The notes below the pieces were generated by a model. It worked only from the letters and a program-made list of their open reading frames with translations. It made no database searches and was not told the DNA's origin. From Leifsonia tongyongensis (lineage in GTDB: Bacteria > Actinomycetota > Actinomycetes > Actinomycetales > Microbacteriaceae), in assembly GCF_010686705.1 (NCBI RefSeq), contig NZ_JAAGWY010000001.1:806001-870000 (forward strand): a DNA stretch of 64,000 nucleotides. The letters are read 5' to 3'. Shown one piece after another: positions 23,404 through 31,444 of this stretch; within the stretch, counting starts at the first letter, position 1; each line of letters opens with the position of its first letter. Position numbers and translations under genes: made by a program.

Positions 23404-25268
23404 GGGGTAACTCCTGTCACAACGAATTCGAAGTCGCGGAGCAACGAGGACGCCGACGCTATGTCGGCCCGCGAACCCGCCACTGTCACGGTCAGCTGTC
23501 CCTCGACATGGGTCGCTGCCACGTCGACTCCCGATTGCCCTGCAGCTTCCAGCTCCTCGCGGGCTGCCCGCGCTGCAGCGTCCTCGCGCAACGCCGGCTT
23601 GAACGGCTTGCCGATGGCCGTCAGGGGCAGTTCTGGCAACTCGATGAGCCTTACGGGTCGGGCGGCCGCCTCGTCGATGTGCGCCGCCGCCCAATCCATC
23701 AGTTCACGATGAGCCACCGCTGCACCGGGCTTCGGCACGACGTAGGCCACGGGGACTTCTCCCGACTTGCGGTCGGGCCATCCCACCGCGCCGACAGCCA
23801 CGACCGAAGGATGGCTGAGCAGCGCCTCCTCGATGACCATCGGGTCGATGTTGTGACCTCCACGGATGATCACGTCCTTATTGCGACCTCGGAGGGAAAC
23901 GATCTGGTTCTCGTCGATCGAACCCAGGTCCCCCGTTCGCAGCCAGCCATCGACGACGCCATCCCTGCTGAGAACCCGACCGGCCGGAGTCTGGCGCACG
24001 TAACCGGCGTAGACCGCGGGGCCGCTGATCACCAACTCGCCGACGCGCCCGGGAGGAAGATCGTGCCAGTCGCCATCGGTGTCGATGTCGACGGCCTTGA
24101 TGTGCTGGTACGGAAGCCGTTGCCCCACGGACTCGGTTGCGCCGGCGCCCGGCGGTACGACCGAGCTTGCACAGGTCGCCTCGGTGAGCCCGTAGCCTTC
24201 ACGGAGCTGGATCCCGGTCCGCGCGAAGAACGCCTCGCGCACGGCATGTGGCAGGGGCGCGGCGCCGACCACCGCCACGCTGAGGCTGTCGATTCGTGCA
24301 TCGACCTCGATGGCCGCCAGTGCACCATAGACAGTCGGCACCGCCGACATGGCGGAGACGCTGTAGTGTTCGACGATCTTCCAGAAGGACCCGTACAGTC
24401 CCGGATCCCGATACCCTCGAGGACCGGGCCACACGCTGCAGGCGCCACTGACGAGTGGGGCGAGACCGGTGACCATCAGGGCGTTCACATGGAACAGCGG
24501 CAAGCCGGCGAGAATCGCCGCCCCTGACCGGAAGTCACCGGCGAGCGCCAGCGCCCACGCCGTGGTGGCTTCGTTCGAATGCGTATGGGCGGCGACTTTC
24601 GGGGCACCGGTGGTTCCCCCCGTGTGAAAGAACGACGCTACGTCATCGGGTCGCGGCGGCGGGACCATGAGGGACTCAGGATCGGCGGTCGCCGCCAGTG
24701 TCTCCAGGTACGCGACCGTCACGCCATCCCGGTGTCCCAGCCTCGGTGCAGCAGTGCCCGCGCCATCGGGACGTAACGCGAGAAGCGCGGTCAGGCCCAG
24801 CGTCCCTGCGGCATCCAGCAGTCGCTCCCACAACCCCGGATCGATCTCCGGGCCGGCGGCGACGACGACGCGCGAGCCCGTCGTACGCATCAGTTCGCCG
24901 ATCCGTTCAACGTCGAAGACCGGGTTGATGGGGGCAGCGATGCCCACCGCTTCCGCCGCGAGTATCGTCGCGAACAACGAGCCCGTGTTCGGGGAGACAA
25001 GGGTGACCGCATCCTGCCGACCGACTCCCAGCCGCACCAGGGCGTTGCCGATCCGGTGCACCGCCGCGAGCAGTTCGGCGAACGTCCAGCTGTGCGCATC
25101 CGCGAATTTGCTTGGGTCCGGGATCCAGACGGTGGCGGTCGCGTCGGGCGACGACGCTGCCGCTCGCCGGACGATGTCGTACGTCGTGAAGGCGATGTCT
25201 CGATCAGCGAGGGGAACGCCCTCGATCGTGGCGAGGTCCTCCGGCCCGCGGAGGGTGAGCGTGTCCAT
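23400..25268 (-). CDS. Acyl-CoA ligase / AMP-binding enzyme
   Basis: 622 residues from ATG at 25268. An alternative GTG at 25277 would overlap the upstream stop as GTGA and is almost as likely. Adenylate-forming motifs are intact: FFHTGGTTGAPKVAAHTHSN (A3), EGYGLTEATC (A5), GWLRTGDLG (A7), LRGRNKDVIIRGGHNIDP (A8) and the catalytic lysine region LTAIGKPFKPALRED (A10). It probably activates an aromatic or ring-cleavage carboxylate to its CoA thioester. An extra C-terminal 50 residues after A10 look like a small alpha/beta extension. It is flanked by overlapping genes on both sides. Confidence 0.88.
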   Translation of the reverse strand: MDTLTLRGPEDLATIEGVPLADRDIAFTTYDIVRRAAASSPDATATVWIPDPSKFADAHSWTFAELLAAVHRIGNALVRLGVGRQDAVTLVSPNTGSLFATILAAEAVGIAAPINPVFDVERIGELMRTTGSRVVVAAGPEIDPGLWERLLDAAGTLGLTALLALRPDGAGTAAPRLGHRDGVTVAYLETLAATADPESLMVPPPRPDDVASFFHTGGTTGAPKVAAHTHSNEATTAWALALAGDFRSGAAILAGLPLFHVNALMVTGLAPLVSGACSVWPGPRGYRDPGLYGSFWKIVEHYSVSAMSAVPTVYGALAAIEVDARIDSLSVAVVGAAPLPHAVREAFFARTGIQLREGYGLTEATCASSVVPPGAGATESVGQRLPYQHIKAVDIDTDGDWHDLPPGRVGELVISGPAVYAGYVRQTPAGRVLSRDGVVDGWLRTGDLGSIDENQIVSLRGRNKDVIIRGGHNIDPMVIEEALLSHPSVVAVGAVGWPDRKSGEVPVAYVVPKPGAAVAHRELMDWAAAHIDEAAARPVRLIELPELPLTAIGKPFKPALREDAAARAAREELEAAGQSGVDVAATHVEGQLTVTVAGSRADIASASSLLRDFEFVVTGVTP

Positions 25269-25273
25269 TGCTG

Positions 25274-26221
25274 TCACCGCAATCCCCGGGAGCGCACCGT
25301 GTTGATCTGGGTTCCCAGGGCGACTGCGCCGTCCGGGCGGCCGATCGTGGCGGTCACAACGTCTCCATTGCGGAGGTAGCGGGGGTTCGAGGCCTGCCTC
25401 GAGAAGAAGGCGCGCCACTTGACGGCCGGCGGCAGGAGTCCGGCGATCTTCTCGACGACTTTCGGCGGCGCCTTCAGGGCGGTCCCGCCCGGCGTGCCGG
25501 TGAGCACCAGGTCTCCGGCATCCAGGACCTGGAACCGGGCCAGCAGGGTGAGTGCCTCCGCGGGACTGACGATCATCTCCGCAACGGTGCTGTTCTGGCG
25601 CACCTCACCGTTCACGGTCAGCGTCAGTCGCAGCGCGTGCAGATCGGCGAGCTCGTCCGCGCTCACGAGGGCGAGATACGGGCCGACCGGCGTGAAGGTC
25701 GGGTACGACTTCGACTCGTAGAACTGCGTTCGGGTGAGCTGGATGTCGCGCGCGCTCACGTCGTTCGTGATCACCAGCCCCGCAACGTAATCGCCCAGAT
25801 TCTCCGACGTCACGACATCGCCGATCTCGAGCCGTCGCCCCAGCACCACACCGAGCTCGACCTCGTAGTCGAGGAAGCCGACGTGCGGCGGGCAGACGAT
25901 GTCGCCGGTCGGTCCTGTCACCGAACCGGATGCCTTCCTGAAGAACGTCGGGAGCACGGCATCGGGGTCGAATCCCGAATCGATGGCGTGCGACCGGTAG
26001 TTCACCATCTGGGCCACGACGCGCGCCGGGGCGGTCACCGGGGACAGGAGGACGACGTCGTCCACACGAGGTCCCGCGGATCCGTTCTCGATCGCGCGCT
26101 CTATGGCCTCACGATCGGCCAGCAGCTCGCGCGTCGTGGAGGCGCGCGTGTCGATAGACACGAGGCGACCGCCTCGCTCGATCCACCATCCGTCCGCGGT
26201 TCGGGCGATGTTCACGCTCAT
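25274..26221 (-). CDS. Fumarylacetoacetate hydrolase (FAH) family enzyme
   Basis: 315 residues. The catalytic metal site FLDYEVELGVVLGRR supplies two acidic ligands, with the third in VITNDVSARDIQ. KSYPTFTPVGPYLA and GDLVLTGTPGGTALK are family signatures. FAH-family enzymes in meta-cleavage pathways act as 2-hydroxyhepta-2,4-diene-dioate isomerases, decarboxylases or C-C hydrolases. It starts four bases inside the dioxygenase gene and ends against the ligase. The presence of an FAH enzyme and absence of an MhpC-type alpha/beta hydrolase sets this cluster apart from the standard mhp operon. Confidence 0.9.
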   Translation of the reverse strand: MSVNIARTADGWWIERGGRLVSIDTRASTTRELLADREAIERAIENGSAGPRVDDVVLLSPVTAPARVVAQMVNYRSHAIDSGFDPDAVLPTFFRKASGSVTGPTGDIVCPPHVGFLDYEVELGVVLGRRLEIGDVVTSENLGDYVAGLVITNDVSARDIQLTRTQFYESKSYPTFTPVGPYLALVSADELADLHALRLTLTVNGEVRQNSTVAEMIVSPAEALTLLARFQVLDAGDLVLTGTPGGTALKAPPKVVEKIAGLLPPAVKWRAFFSRQASNPRYLRNGDVVTATIGRPDGAVALGTQINTVRSRGLR

Positions 26222-27369
26222 GCGCTCATCGCCTTCATAAGGCTGCGCATCGCCGCCGGGTCGAACTCGTTGTCGTTGATCGAGAGCGCCTTGAGCACCG
26301 CACCGATCAAAGCCGGATTCGGATTGGTGCCGAGGAAGTCACGGGTGACCGGAGGACCCCACTGCGACAGCCCACTCGCACTCATGGCAGCCCACCCGGG
26401 CTCGACCGTGCAGTCGAACAGGTCACCGTCGGCGTAGTGCTCGAACATCAGGCGATCGGGATCGCGCCAGTAGTCGAAGATCTGGCTTCCCTGGATGTGC
26501 CTGCCGATGCCCCAGACCCGCTTGTAGCCCTCCTTCGACAGGTGCATGCCGCCCATCGCCACTGCATCGAGGTCGGTGACCTGGTATGCGGAGTGCACGT
26601 AGCCGTTGTGCATCCCGAGATGCATCGCGAGCGTGTGGTGATCCGAGGGAACCGATCCGAGATCGCAGCGGATGAAGGCCATCGTCGGGCCGCGGTCGCG
26701 CAGATCGTCGAGATAGAGGAAGTCGCTGACGATGAGCCCGAGCGAGTCCAGGTACCACTGCAGTGCGGCCCGGAATCGGGTGGTCTCGAGCACGACGTGG
26801 CCCAGGCGCTGCACCTGGGCTGGACCTCCGGGCGGGCGTTGGGTGTCGTTGAAGCGCTTCGGGTCGGCACCGTCGTTGAACGTCAGCGGAGGCCTCTCGG
26901 GGAGGGCTTCGAGGGTGGTGAGACCCGCAGCGACCCGCACCGGGATTCCGCTCGGGTCACGGAGAGTGACCGACTTGCCCCCTCGGAGGGCGGTCACATT
27001 CGACCCGGTGGCTCGGGCAAGGCGTTCGACATCCGTGGTGGACTCGGCGAGGAAGGTCGGCCCGACGAACCCCGCCTTCGTGCCCCGCCGGATCACCAGG
27101 CAGGGAACAGTCGACCACGTGCCGCGCAGGACGAGACGGTCCGGGGTGCGCGCCTGCACCTGGAAACCGAAGTCCACGGCGAATCGTTCCGCACGGTCGA
27201 GATCCGGCTTGACGAAATCGAGCCACCCCAACTCGACGACTTTGATGAGCGGATTCTTCGAGCGGCCGGGATGCTCGCTGCGCGTGCCCCCGAGTTCGCT
27301 GTGCAGGCCGCTGTGGACATCGACTGCCGCAGCGGCACCCGTCACTTCGATCTCTCTGCGCAAACTCAT
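26218..27369 (-). CDS. Type I extradiol dioxygenase (VOC superfamily)
   Basis: 383 residues with AGGAGG ahead of the ATG. Two vicinal-oxygen-chelate modules follow a 45-residue leader. The Fe(II) facial triad is visible in the second module: His in QRLGHVVLETTRF, His in NGYVHSAYQVTDLDA and Glu in DRLMFEHYADGD. SDHHTLAMHLGMH provides the usual active-site His. It should cleave a catechol beside the hydroxyls. It is the first gene of the operon; the promoter region upstream has two inverted repeats, and a TetR gene precedes it. Actual catechol unknown; size and leader differ from MhpB. Confidence 0.88.
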   Translation of the reverse strand: MSLRREIEVTGAAAAVDVHSGLHSELGGTRSEHPGRSKNPLIKVVELGWLDFVKPDLDRAERFAVDFGFQVQARTPDRLVLRGTWSTVPCLVIRRGTKAGFVGPTFLAESTTDVERLARATGSNVTALRGGKSVTLRDPSGIPVRVAAGLTTLEALPERPPLTFNDGADPKRFNDTQRPPGGPAQVQRLGHVVLETTRFRAALQWYLDSLGLIVSDFLYLDDLRDRGPTMAFIRCDLGSVPSDHHTLAMHLGMHNGYVHSAYQVTDLDAVAMGGMHLSKEGYKRVWGIGRHIQGSQIFDYWRDPDRLMFEHYADGDLFDCTVEPGWAAMSASGLSQWGPPVTRDFLGTNPNPALIGAVLKALSINDNEFDPAAMRSLMKAMSA

Positions 27370-27385
27370 GATGTCCTCCTGACTT

Positions 27386-27419
27386 CGTTGTCATTTATCA
27401 ACGCTGATGAAAGTATCAG
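27386..27419. promoter_or_regulatory. Inverted repeats in the promoter of the aromatic operon
   Basis: CGTTG (27386-27390) with CAACG (27399-27403), and CTGAT (27404-27408) with ATCAG (27415-27419), lie 17-50 bases upstream of the dioxygenase start. They are adjacent and AT-rich, as expected for an operator overlapping a promoter. The TetR protein encoded just upstream (27483-28124) is the natural candidate. Confidence 0.5.
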
Positions 27420-27482
27420 TTAATGAACATGACAAGTCAAGCCGCCGTGGTCGGGCCGCGTGGAGATGGAACGGGCGGTTGA

Positions 27483-28124
27483 CTACTCGCTGACGGATGC
27501 GGGAAGCGGGAGCGCGACGATGGCGGCGGCCTCCGACCCCGTCATGCCGAACATTCGCAGCACGTTGTACGTCATCGTGTCGGTCACGCGCGCGACGTCC
27601 AGCTCCGGTGAAGCGGCAAGCAGGTGGAGGACACCCACGAGCGCCCCGGCCGCGCAGGCCAAGGCGACCTGGGGGTCACTCACCTCGAAGCGTCCCGCGG
27701 CCGCGGCGTTGCGGATGTCCCGAAGGGCCCGCGGAGCCATACCGGCCTTCGAGTTCAGCAGGCGCCCCGTGGCATTCATCATCACCTGGGCCATCCGCGG
27801 ATCGGTCGCGACCAGCCTGCCCGAGAGACGCAGGCTCATCGCGAACACCACCGCGGGATCCGCTTCGTCCTTGAGGAGTTCGTCGAGCCGCGCCGCGTGC
27901 TCCTCGAACGTCGCCTCGATCGCCACATCGAACAGTTCGGCTTTGCTGCTGAAATGGTTGTAGAACGACCCGAATCCGACATCCGCGGCATCCGTGATCT
28001 CCTGGATGCTGACGTCGGTGTTGCCTTCGGCCGCGAACAGAGTCTTGGCCGCTTCGATCAACGCCCCGCGCGTGCGCGCCTTCTGTCGGGCGGGCCGAGA
28101 GGTGCGAGGTGCGGGAGCGTCCAT
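27483..28124 (-). CDS. TetR-family regulator upstream of the aromatic operon
   Basis: 213 residues from ATG at 28124; a start 14 codons earlier is possible but has no ribosome site either, so leaderless translation is conceivable. The helix-turn-helix is clear: RGALIEAAKTLFAAEGNTDV then IQEITDAADVGFGSFYNHFS. The C-terminal domain has MTGSEAAAIV near its end. It is co-directional with, and 113 bases upstream of, the dioxygenase gene, and is the most probable repressor of the operon. Confidence 0.88.
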   Translation of the reverse strand: MDAPAPRTSRPARQKARTRGALIEAAKTLFAAEGNTDVSIQEITDAADVGFGSFYNHFSSKAELFDVAIEATFEEHAARLDELLKDEADPAVVFAMSLRLSGRLVATDPRMAQVMMNATGRLLNSKAGMAPRALRDIRNAAAAGRFEVSDPQVALACAAGALVGVLHLLAASPELDVARVTDTMTYNVLRMFGMTGSEAAAIVALPLPASVSE

Positions 28125-28184
28125 GATGCTGCGATCGTACCTGCTGATCGGGATGCGCCATTGCACGCGTTTCTCGTCACGCGC

Positions 28185-29462
28185 CTACAGCGGATCGTCG
28201 TGCCGCCCTGCGAAGAGAATGTCGAGCACGAGCGCCGCCTGGGTCTCCGCCGAGCGTTCGGAGACGCTGTGGCCGAGAACGGCCTGAATCCGCTCGAGCC
28301 TGTTGATGAGGGTGTTGCGGTGCAGAAAGAGACGTTCAGCCGCCGGCGCGATGCGCATCCGCGTGTCGAAGAATATCCGGAGGGTGTTGCGCATGTCCGC
28401 CATCTCGGGGCTGTCCGTCGCGAGCTCGCGGAGTTCATGTTCGATGAACCAGCGAGCGCGTTCTTCGTCCTGGCTGAGGACGATGGCCAGCGCGGCGTCG
28501 CCGTAGGAGACACCGCCCTTGTCCCCCAGGCTGGCGGCCAAGCGCAGTGCATCCGATGCCTCCAGGAAGGTCCTCCGAAAACCGGCCGTGCCCTGGTGCG
28601 GTTCGCCGATGCCAACGAGAACCGGCGCCGTCACGTGAAGATCCTCCACTCGGGGCGCCTGCGGCGGGCGATCGGTGGTCACCCAGACGTGAACGTTTCC
28701 CGCGCTCGACTCGTAGCGCAGCATCCGATCGCTGCCCACGACCCGGGTGAACAGGTACACGATGCCGTCCACGGCTCGCCGTTCGAGGGCAACTCCCGGA
28801 GGGGCTCCGATGGCACAACCCAGGTGCCAGCCGCTCAGCGGGATGCGCAGCAGACGTGTCGCCGCATCGACATCCACCGGCTCTGCCGCCACCAGCGATT
28901 CGATCGCACTGCGGATGCGGACCTGCTCGGCCAGGTAGACGCGCCGGCGTTCCTCGACGATCGCATCCGTTGCTGCGCCGATCCACGCATCCATCGTCTC
29001 GGTGACCGCCGTCGCCAGGTCCGGGATGACGCTCACGCCATCCGGATGCACGTCGAGGGCGGCAGCCAACAAGAGGGACAACCACTCGCGTTGCATCGTC
29101 CTCAACGCTCGGGTGATCACCGACAGCGGGATTTCGCGCGCGACGATGTCTTCGGCGAGGTCGCGATCGATCGCCGCCGTGTCGGCCGGGAGCGTGTCGT
29201 CACCGGCCAGACCGAGCACGGTCGAGGTGAGAACGTGCTCGGCGAACGCGCGAATGACCGGCCACGGTGCGAGCGAGTCGTCGATCTCTCCTCGCAGGGC
29301 GGCGAGTGCCTGTTCCACCGCTCCGGCCACCCACCGGATCGCTCCATCGCCCAGCCGGGAACGTAGTCGTTCGGCCTCGTGGTCCGGCAGCGAAGCGGGC
29401 CCGAGGTCGCCGTCCCAATCCAGCATGGAAACGACCCGCGCCATCGAGTCTCCGGTCGACAC
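28185..29462 (-). CDS. PucR/CdaR-type helix-turn-helix regulator
   Basis: 425 residues. The C-terminal DNA-binding domain is diagnostic: IFFDTRMRIAPAAERLFLHR then NTLINRLERIQAVLGHSVS. The preceding GGDEF-like region includes VGIGEPHQGTAGFRRTFLEA and SYGDAALAIVLSQDEERARW. The N-terminal 180 residues are helical and resemble the RsbR-like sensor part of other actinobacterial PucR proteins. It ends 60 bases before the TetR gene on the same strand. Its target is not evident; the aromatic operon is one possibility. Confidence 0.85.
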   Translation of the reverse strand: MSTGDSMARVVSMLDWDGDLGPASLPDHEAERLRSRLGDGAIRWVAGAVEQALAALRGEIDDSLAPWPVIRAFAEHVLTSTVLGLAGDDTLPADTAAIDRDLAEDIVAREIPLSVITRALRTMQREWLSLLLAAALDVHPDGVSVIPDLATAVTETMDAWIGAATDAIVEERRRVYLAEQVRIRSAIESLVAAEPVDVDAATRLLRIPLSGWHLGCAIGAPPGVALERRAVDGIVYLFTRVVGSDRMLRYESSAGNVHVWVTTDRPPQAPRVEDLHVTAPVLVGIGEPHQGTAGFRRTFLEASDALRLAASLGDKGGVSYGDAALAIVLSQDEERARWFIEHELRELATDSPEMADMRNTLRIFFDTRMRIAPAAERLFLHRNTLINRLERIQAVLGHSVSERSAETQAALVLDILFAGRHDDPL

Positions 29463-29622
29463 GCGCTCAGCCTAGCCCCAGGAGTGCAGAGTGCACATCG
29501 TTGCGTCGAGGGCTGCGACAGAGCGCACGATGACCCGGAAAGCGATCCACGGGATGGTTGATGAGTCGCGGAACATCCGCACGAATCCATACAACAAATC
29601 AAGTGATCTGGAGGTCACATCT

Positions 29623-30228
29623 ATGTCAGAAAACACCGTCATCGCCGTCTCGTTCGTCGACCCGAGCAACGCATACCAGGCGCTCAGCGAGCTGAGGGGC
29701 GCAGGCCTCGAAGGGCGAGTCGAGGTGCTCGCCGCGAGCATCGTCACCCGCGACCTCGAGGGCCGGCTCTACACGCCCGAAGGAGACGACACCGTCGCCG
29801 GCGCACCCACGATCGGAGGCAGCCTGGTCGGTCTCATGATCGGCGTCATCGGCGGCCCGGTCGGGATGCTCTTCGGGTGGACCGGAGGCCTGCTGGTCGG
29901 TGGAGCCTACGACATCCACCGCGCCGACGACACCGACAGCGTGCTCGGTGAGATCAGCCGCTACATCCCCGCGGGCGGCACCGCCCTCGTCGCGGAGCTC
30001 GACGAGTACGCGACCGAGGTCGTCGACACGCTGATGGCAGAGCAGGGCGGGCTCGTGTACCGACGTTCCGCCGATGTGGTTCGCGAAGAACTCGAGGCGG
30101 CACAGGAGGCCTACCGCAAGGCGCAGAAGGAAGCCGCCAAGGCAGAGCGAGAGCTGCACAAGGCCGAGCGGCACGAGAAGGCCGAGGAGCGCAAGGCGGC
30201 CATCAAGGAGAAGCTCAACGTCCACTGA
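29623..30228 (+). CDS. DUF1269-family membrane-associated protein
   Basis: 201 residues from ATG at 29623, with GGAGG at 29610-29614; the frame is open to 29491 but that start has no ribosome site. Residues 1-60 form an alpha/beta domain (TVIAVSFVDPSNAYQALSEL). A glycine-rich membrane hairpin follows (GSLVGLMIGVIGGPVGMLFG, WTGGLLVGGAYD). Residues 140-201 are a highly charged coiled coil of Lys, Glu and Ala. DUF1269 proteins are seen in stress contexts but their function is unknown. The neighbour 117 bases downstream is an AI-2E transporter. Confidence 0.82.
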   Translation: MSENTVIAVSFVDPSNAYQALSELRGAGLEGRVEVLAASIVTRDLEGRLYTPEGDDTVAGAPTIGGSLVGLMIGVIGGPVGMLFGWTGGLLVGGAYDIHRADDTDSVLGEISRYIPAGGTALVAELDEYATEVVDTLMAEQGGLVYRRSADVVREELEAAQEAYRKAQKEAAKAERELHKAERHEKAEERKAAIKEKLNVH

Positions 30229-30344
30229 GTCGGCAGGCAGATCGGGGTACCGGGCCACGCTTCGGCGGGCACGGTGCCCCGATCGCCGCTACACCTCCGG
30301 GCGTCCTCGAGCCGTTCACGAAAGACGATGAGTCACGAAAGAAG

Positions 30345-31433
30345 ATGAGCATGAAACTTTGGACCGACCGACTGGGTCGCACCGCGACCCGCGGGGCGCA
30401 GGTGCTGCTCGTGGGCGGGGTCGTCGTGGCACTCGTCTGGGTACTCACACGCCTGTCGATCGTCACGATCCCGCTGGCGCTGGCCCTGGTCTTCGCGGCA
30501 GCCTTCGCACCGTGGATGGAATGGACGCGACGGCACCGTTGGCCGGCCGGCGCGGGCGCTGCGCTCGCACTTGTGCTCCTCCTCACGGTGATCGCGGTAG
30601 CCCTCGTCTTCGTCTTCGGGTCCGTCAGCCACGAGTGGGGTGGGCTCGCTGTCCAGGCCCAGAACGGCTTCGAGCGGGTTACGGTATGGCTGCAGGGGCT
30701 GCCGTTTGCTCCGGATCAGCGCCAGCTGAATGACATCGAGCATCAGTTTCGCGGGTTCGTCACGAGCGCCGACTTCAGGTCGGGAACGCTGGGCGGAATC
30801 GGTGCGATCAGCGATGTGGGCGCAAGCCTGGGGTTGATGGTGATCATCCTCTTCTTCCTGCTCAAAGACGGCCCCGCGATGTGGGAGTTCATCGTCCGCC
30901 CGCTCGAGGGAGTCGCCTTCGACCGCGCAGAGCGCATCCGGCGCAAGACCGTCGACGTCTTCGGTGGCTACATGAGCAGCACCGCCGCTGCTGCCCTGTT
31001 CGACGGTGTAGGAATCTTCATCGGCCTGCTCATCCTGCAGGTCCCCCTCGCGGCCCCGCTCGCGATTCTCACCTTCCTGCTCGCCTTCATCCCGATCGTC
31101 GGCGCCGTGAGCGGGGGTGCGATCGCCGCCCTGGTAGCGCTCGTCAGCAACGGACCCCTCAGCGCGGCACTCGTCGTACTCGTCGTCATCATCGTCAATC
31201 ACATCGAAGGGACCATCCTGAAACCGCTCATGATGGGCAAGACCGTCAGTCTCCCCGCATTCGTCGTGCTCGTCGTCATCGCCGCGGGCACGGCCGTCGG
31301 CGGCATTGTGGGGGCTCTGCTCGCCGTCCCGCTCACTGCGGCAGCCTGGGGGGTCGTTCAAGTGTGGGACGGCGAGAACGTCCCCGCGCGGTTCGCGCGA
31401 CCTAAGGAGCGCGAGCCGTCGGCTACCCCGTAA
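30345..31433 (+). CDS. AI-2E/PerM-family transporter
   Basis: 362 residues. Eight membrane segments with the family layout: two N-terminal helices, a soluble loop (about residues 85-160), ILFFLLKDGPAMWEFIVRPL, and the C-terminal pore region ILTFLLAFIPIVGAVSGGAI with ILKPLMMGKTVSLPAFVVLV. PerM-family proteins export quorum signals or exchange Na+/H+; specificity is not readable. GAAAGAAG is the ribosome site; the next ATG two codons in is an alternative start. The gene is convergent with the surface-protein gene, eleven bases apart. Confidence 0.9.
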   Translation: MSMKLWTDRLGRTATRGAQVLLVGGVVVALVWVLTRLSIVTIPLALALVFAAAFAPWMEWTRRHRWPAGAGAALALVLLLTVIAVALVFVFGSVSHEWGGLAVQAQNGFERVTVWLQGLPFAPDQRQLNDIEHQFRGFVTSADFRSGTLGGIGAISDVGASLGLMVIILFFLLKDGPAMWEFIVRPLEGVAFDRAERIRRKTVDVFGGYMSSTAAAALFDGVGIFIGLLILQVPLAAPLAILTFLLAFIPIVGAVSGGAIAALVALVSNGPLSAALVVLVVIIVNHIEGTILKPLMMGKTVSLPAFVVLVVIAAGTAVGGIVGALLAVPLTAAAWGVVQVWDGENVPARFARPKEREPSATP

Positions 31434-31444
31434 CGTATCCGTGC

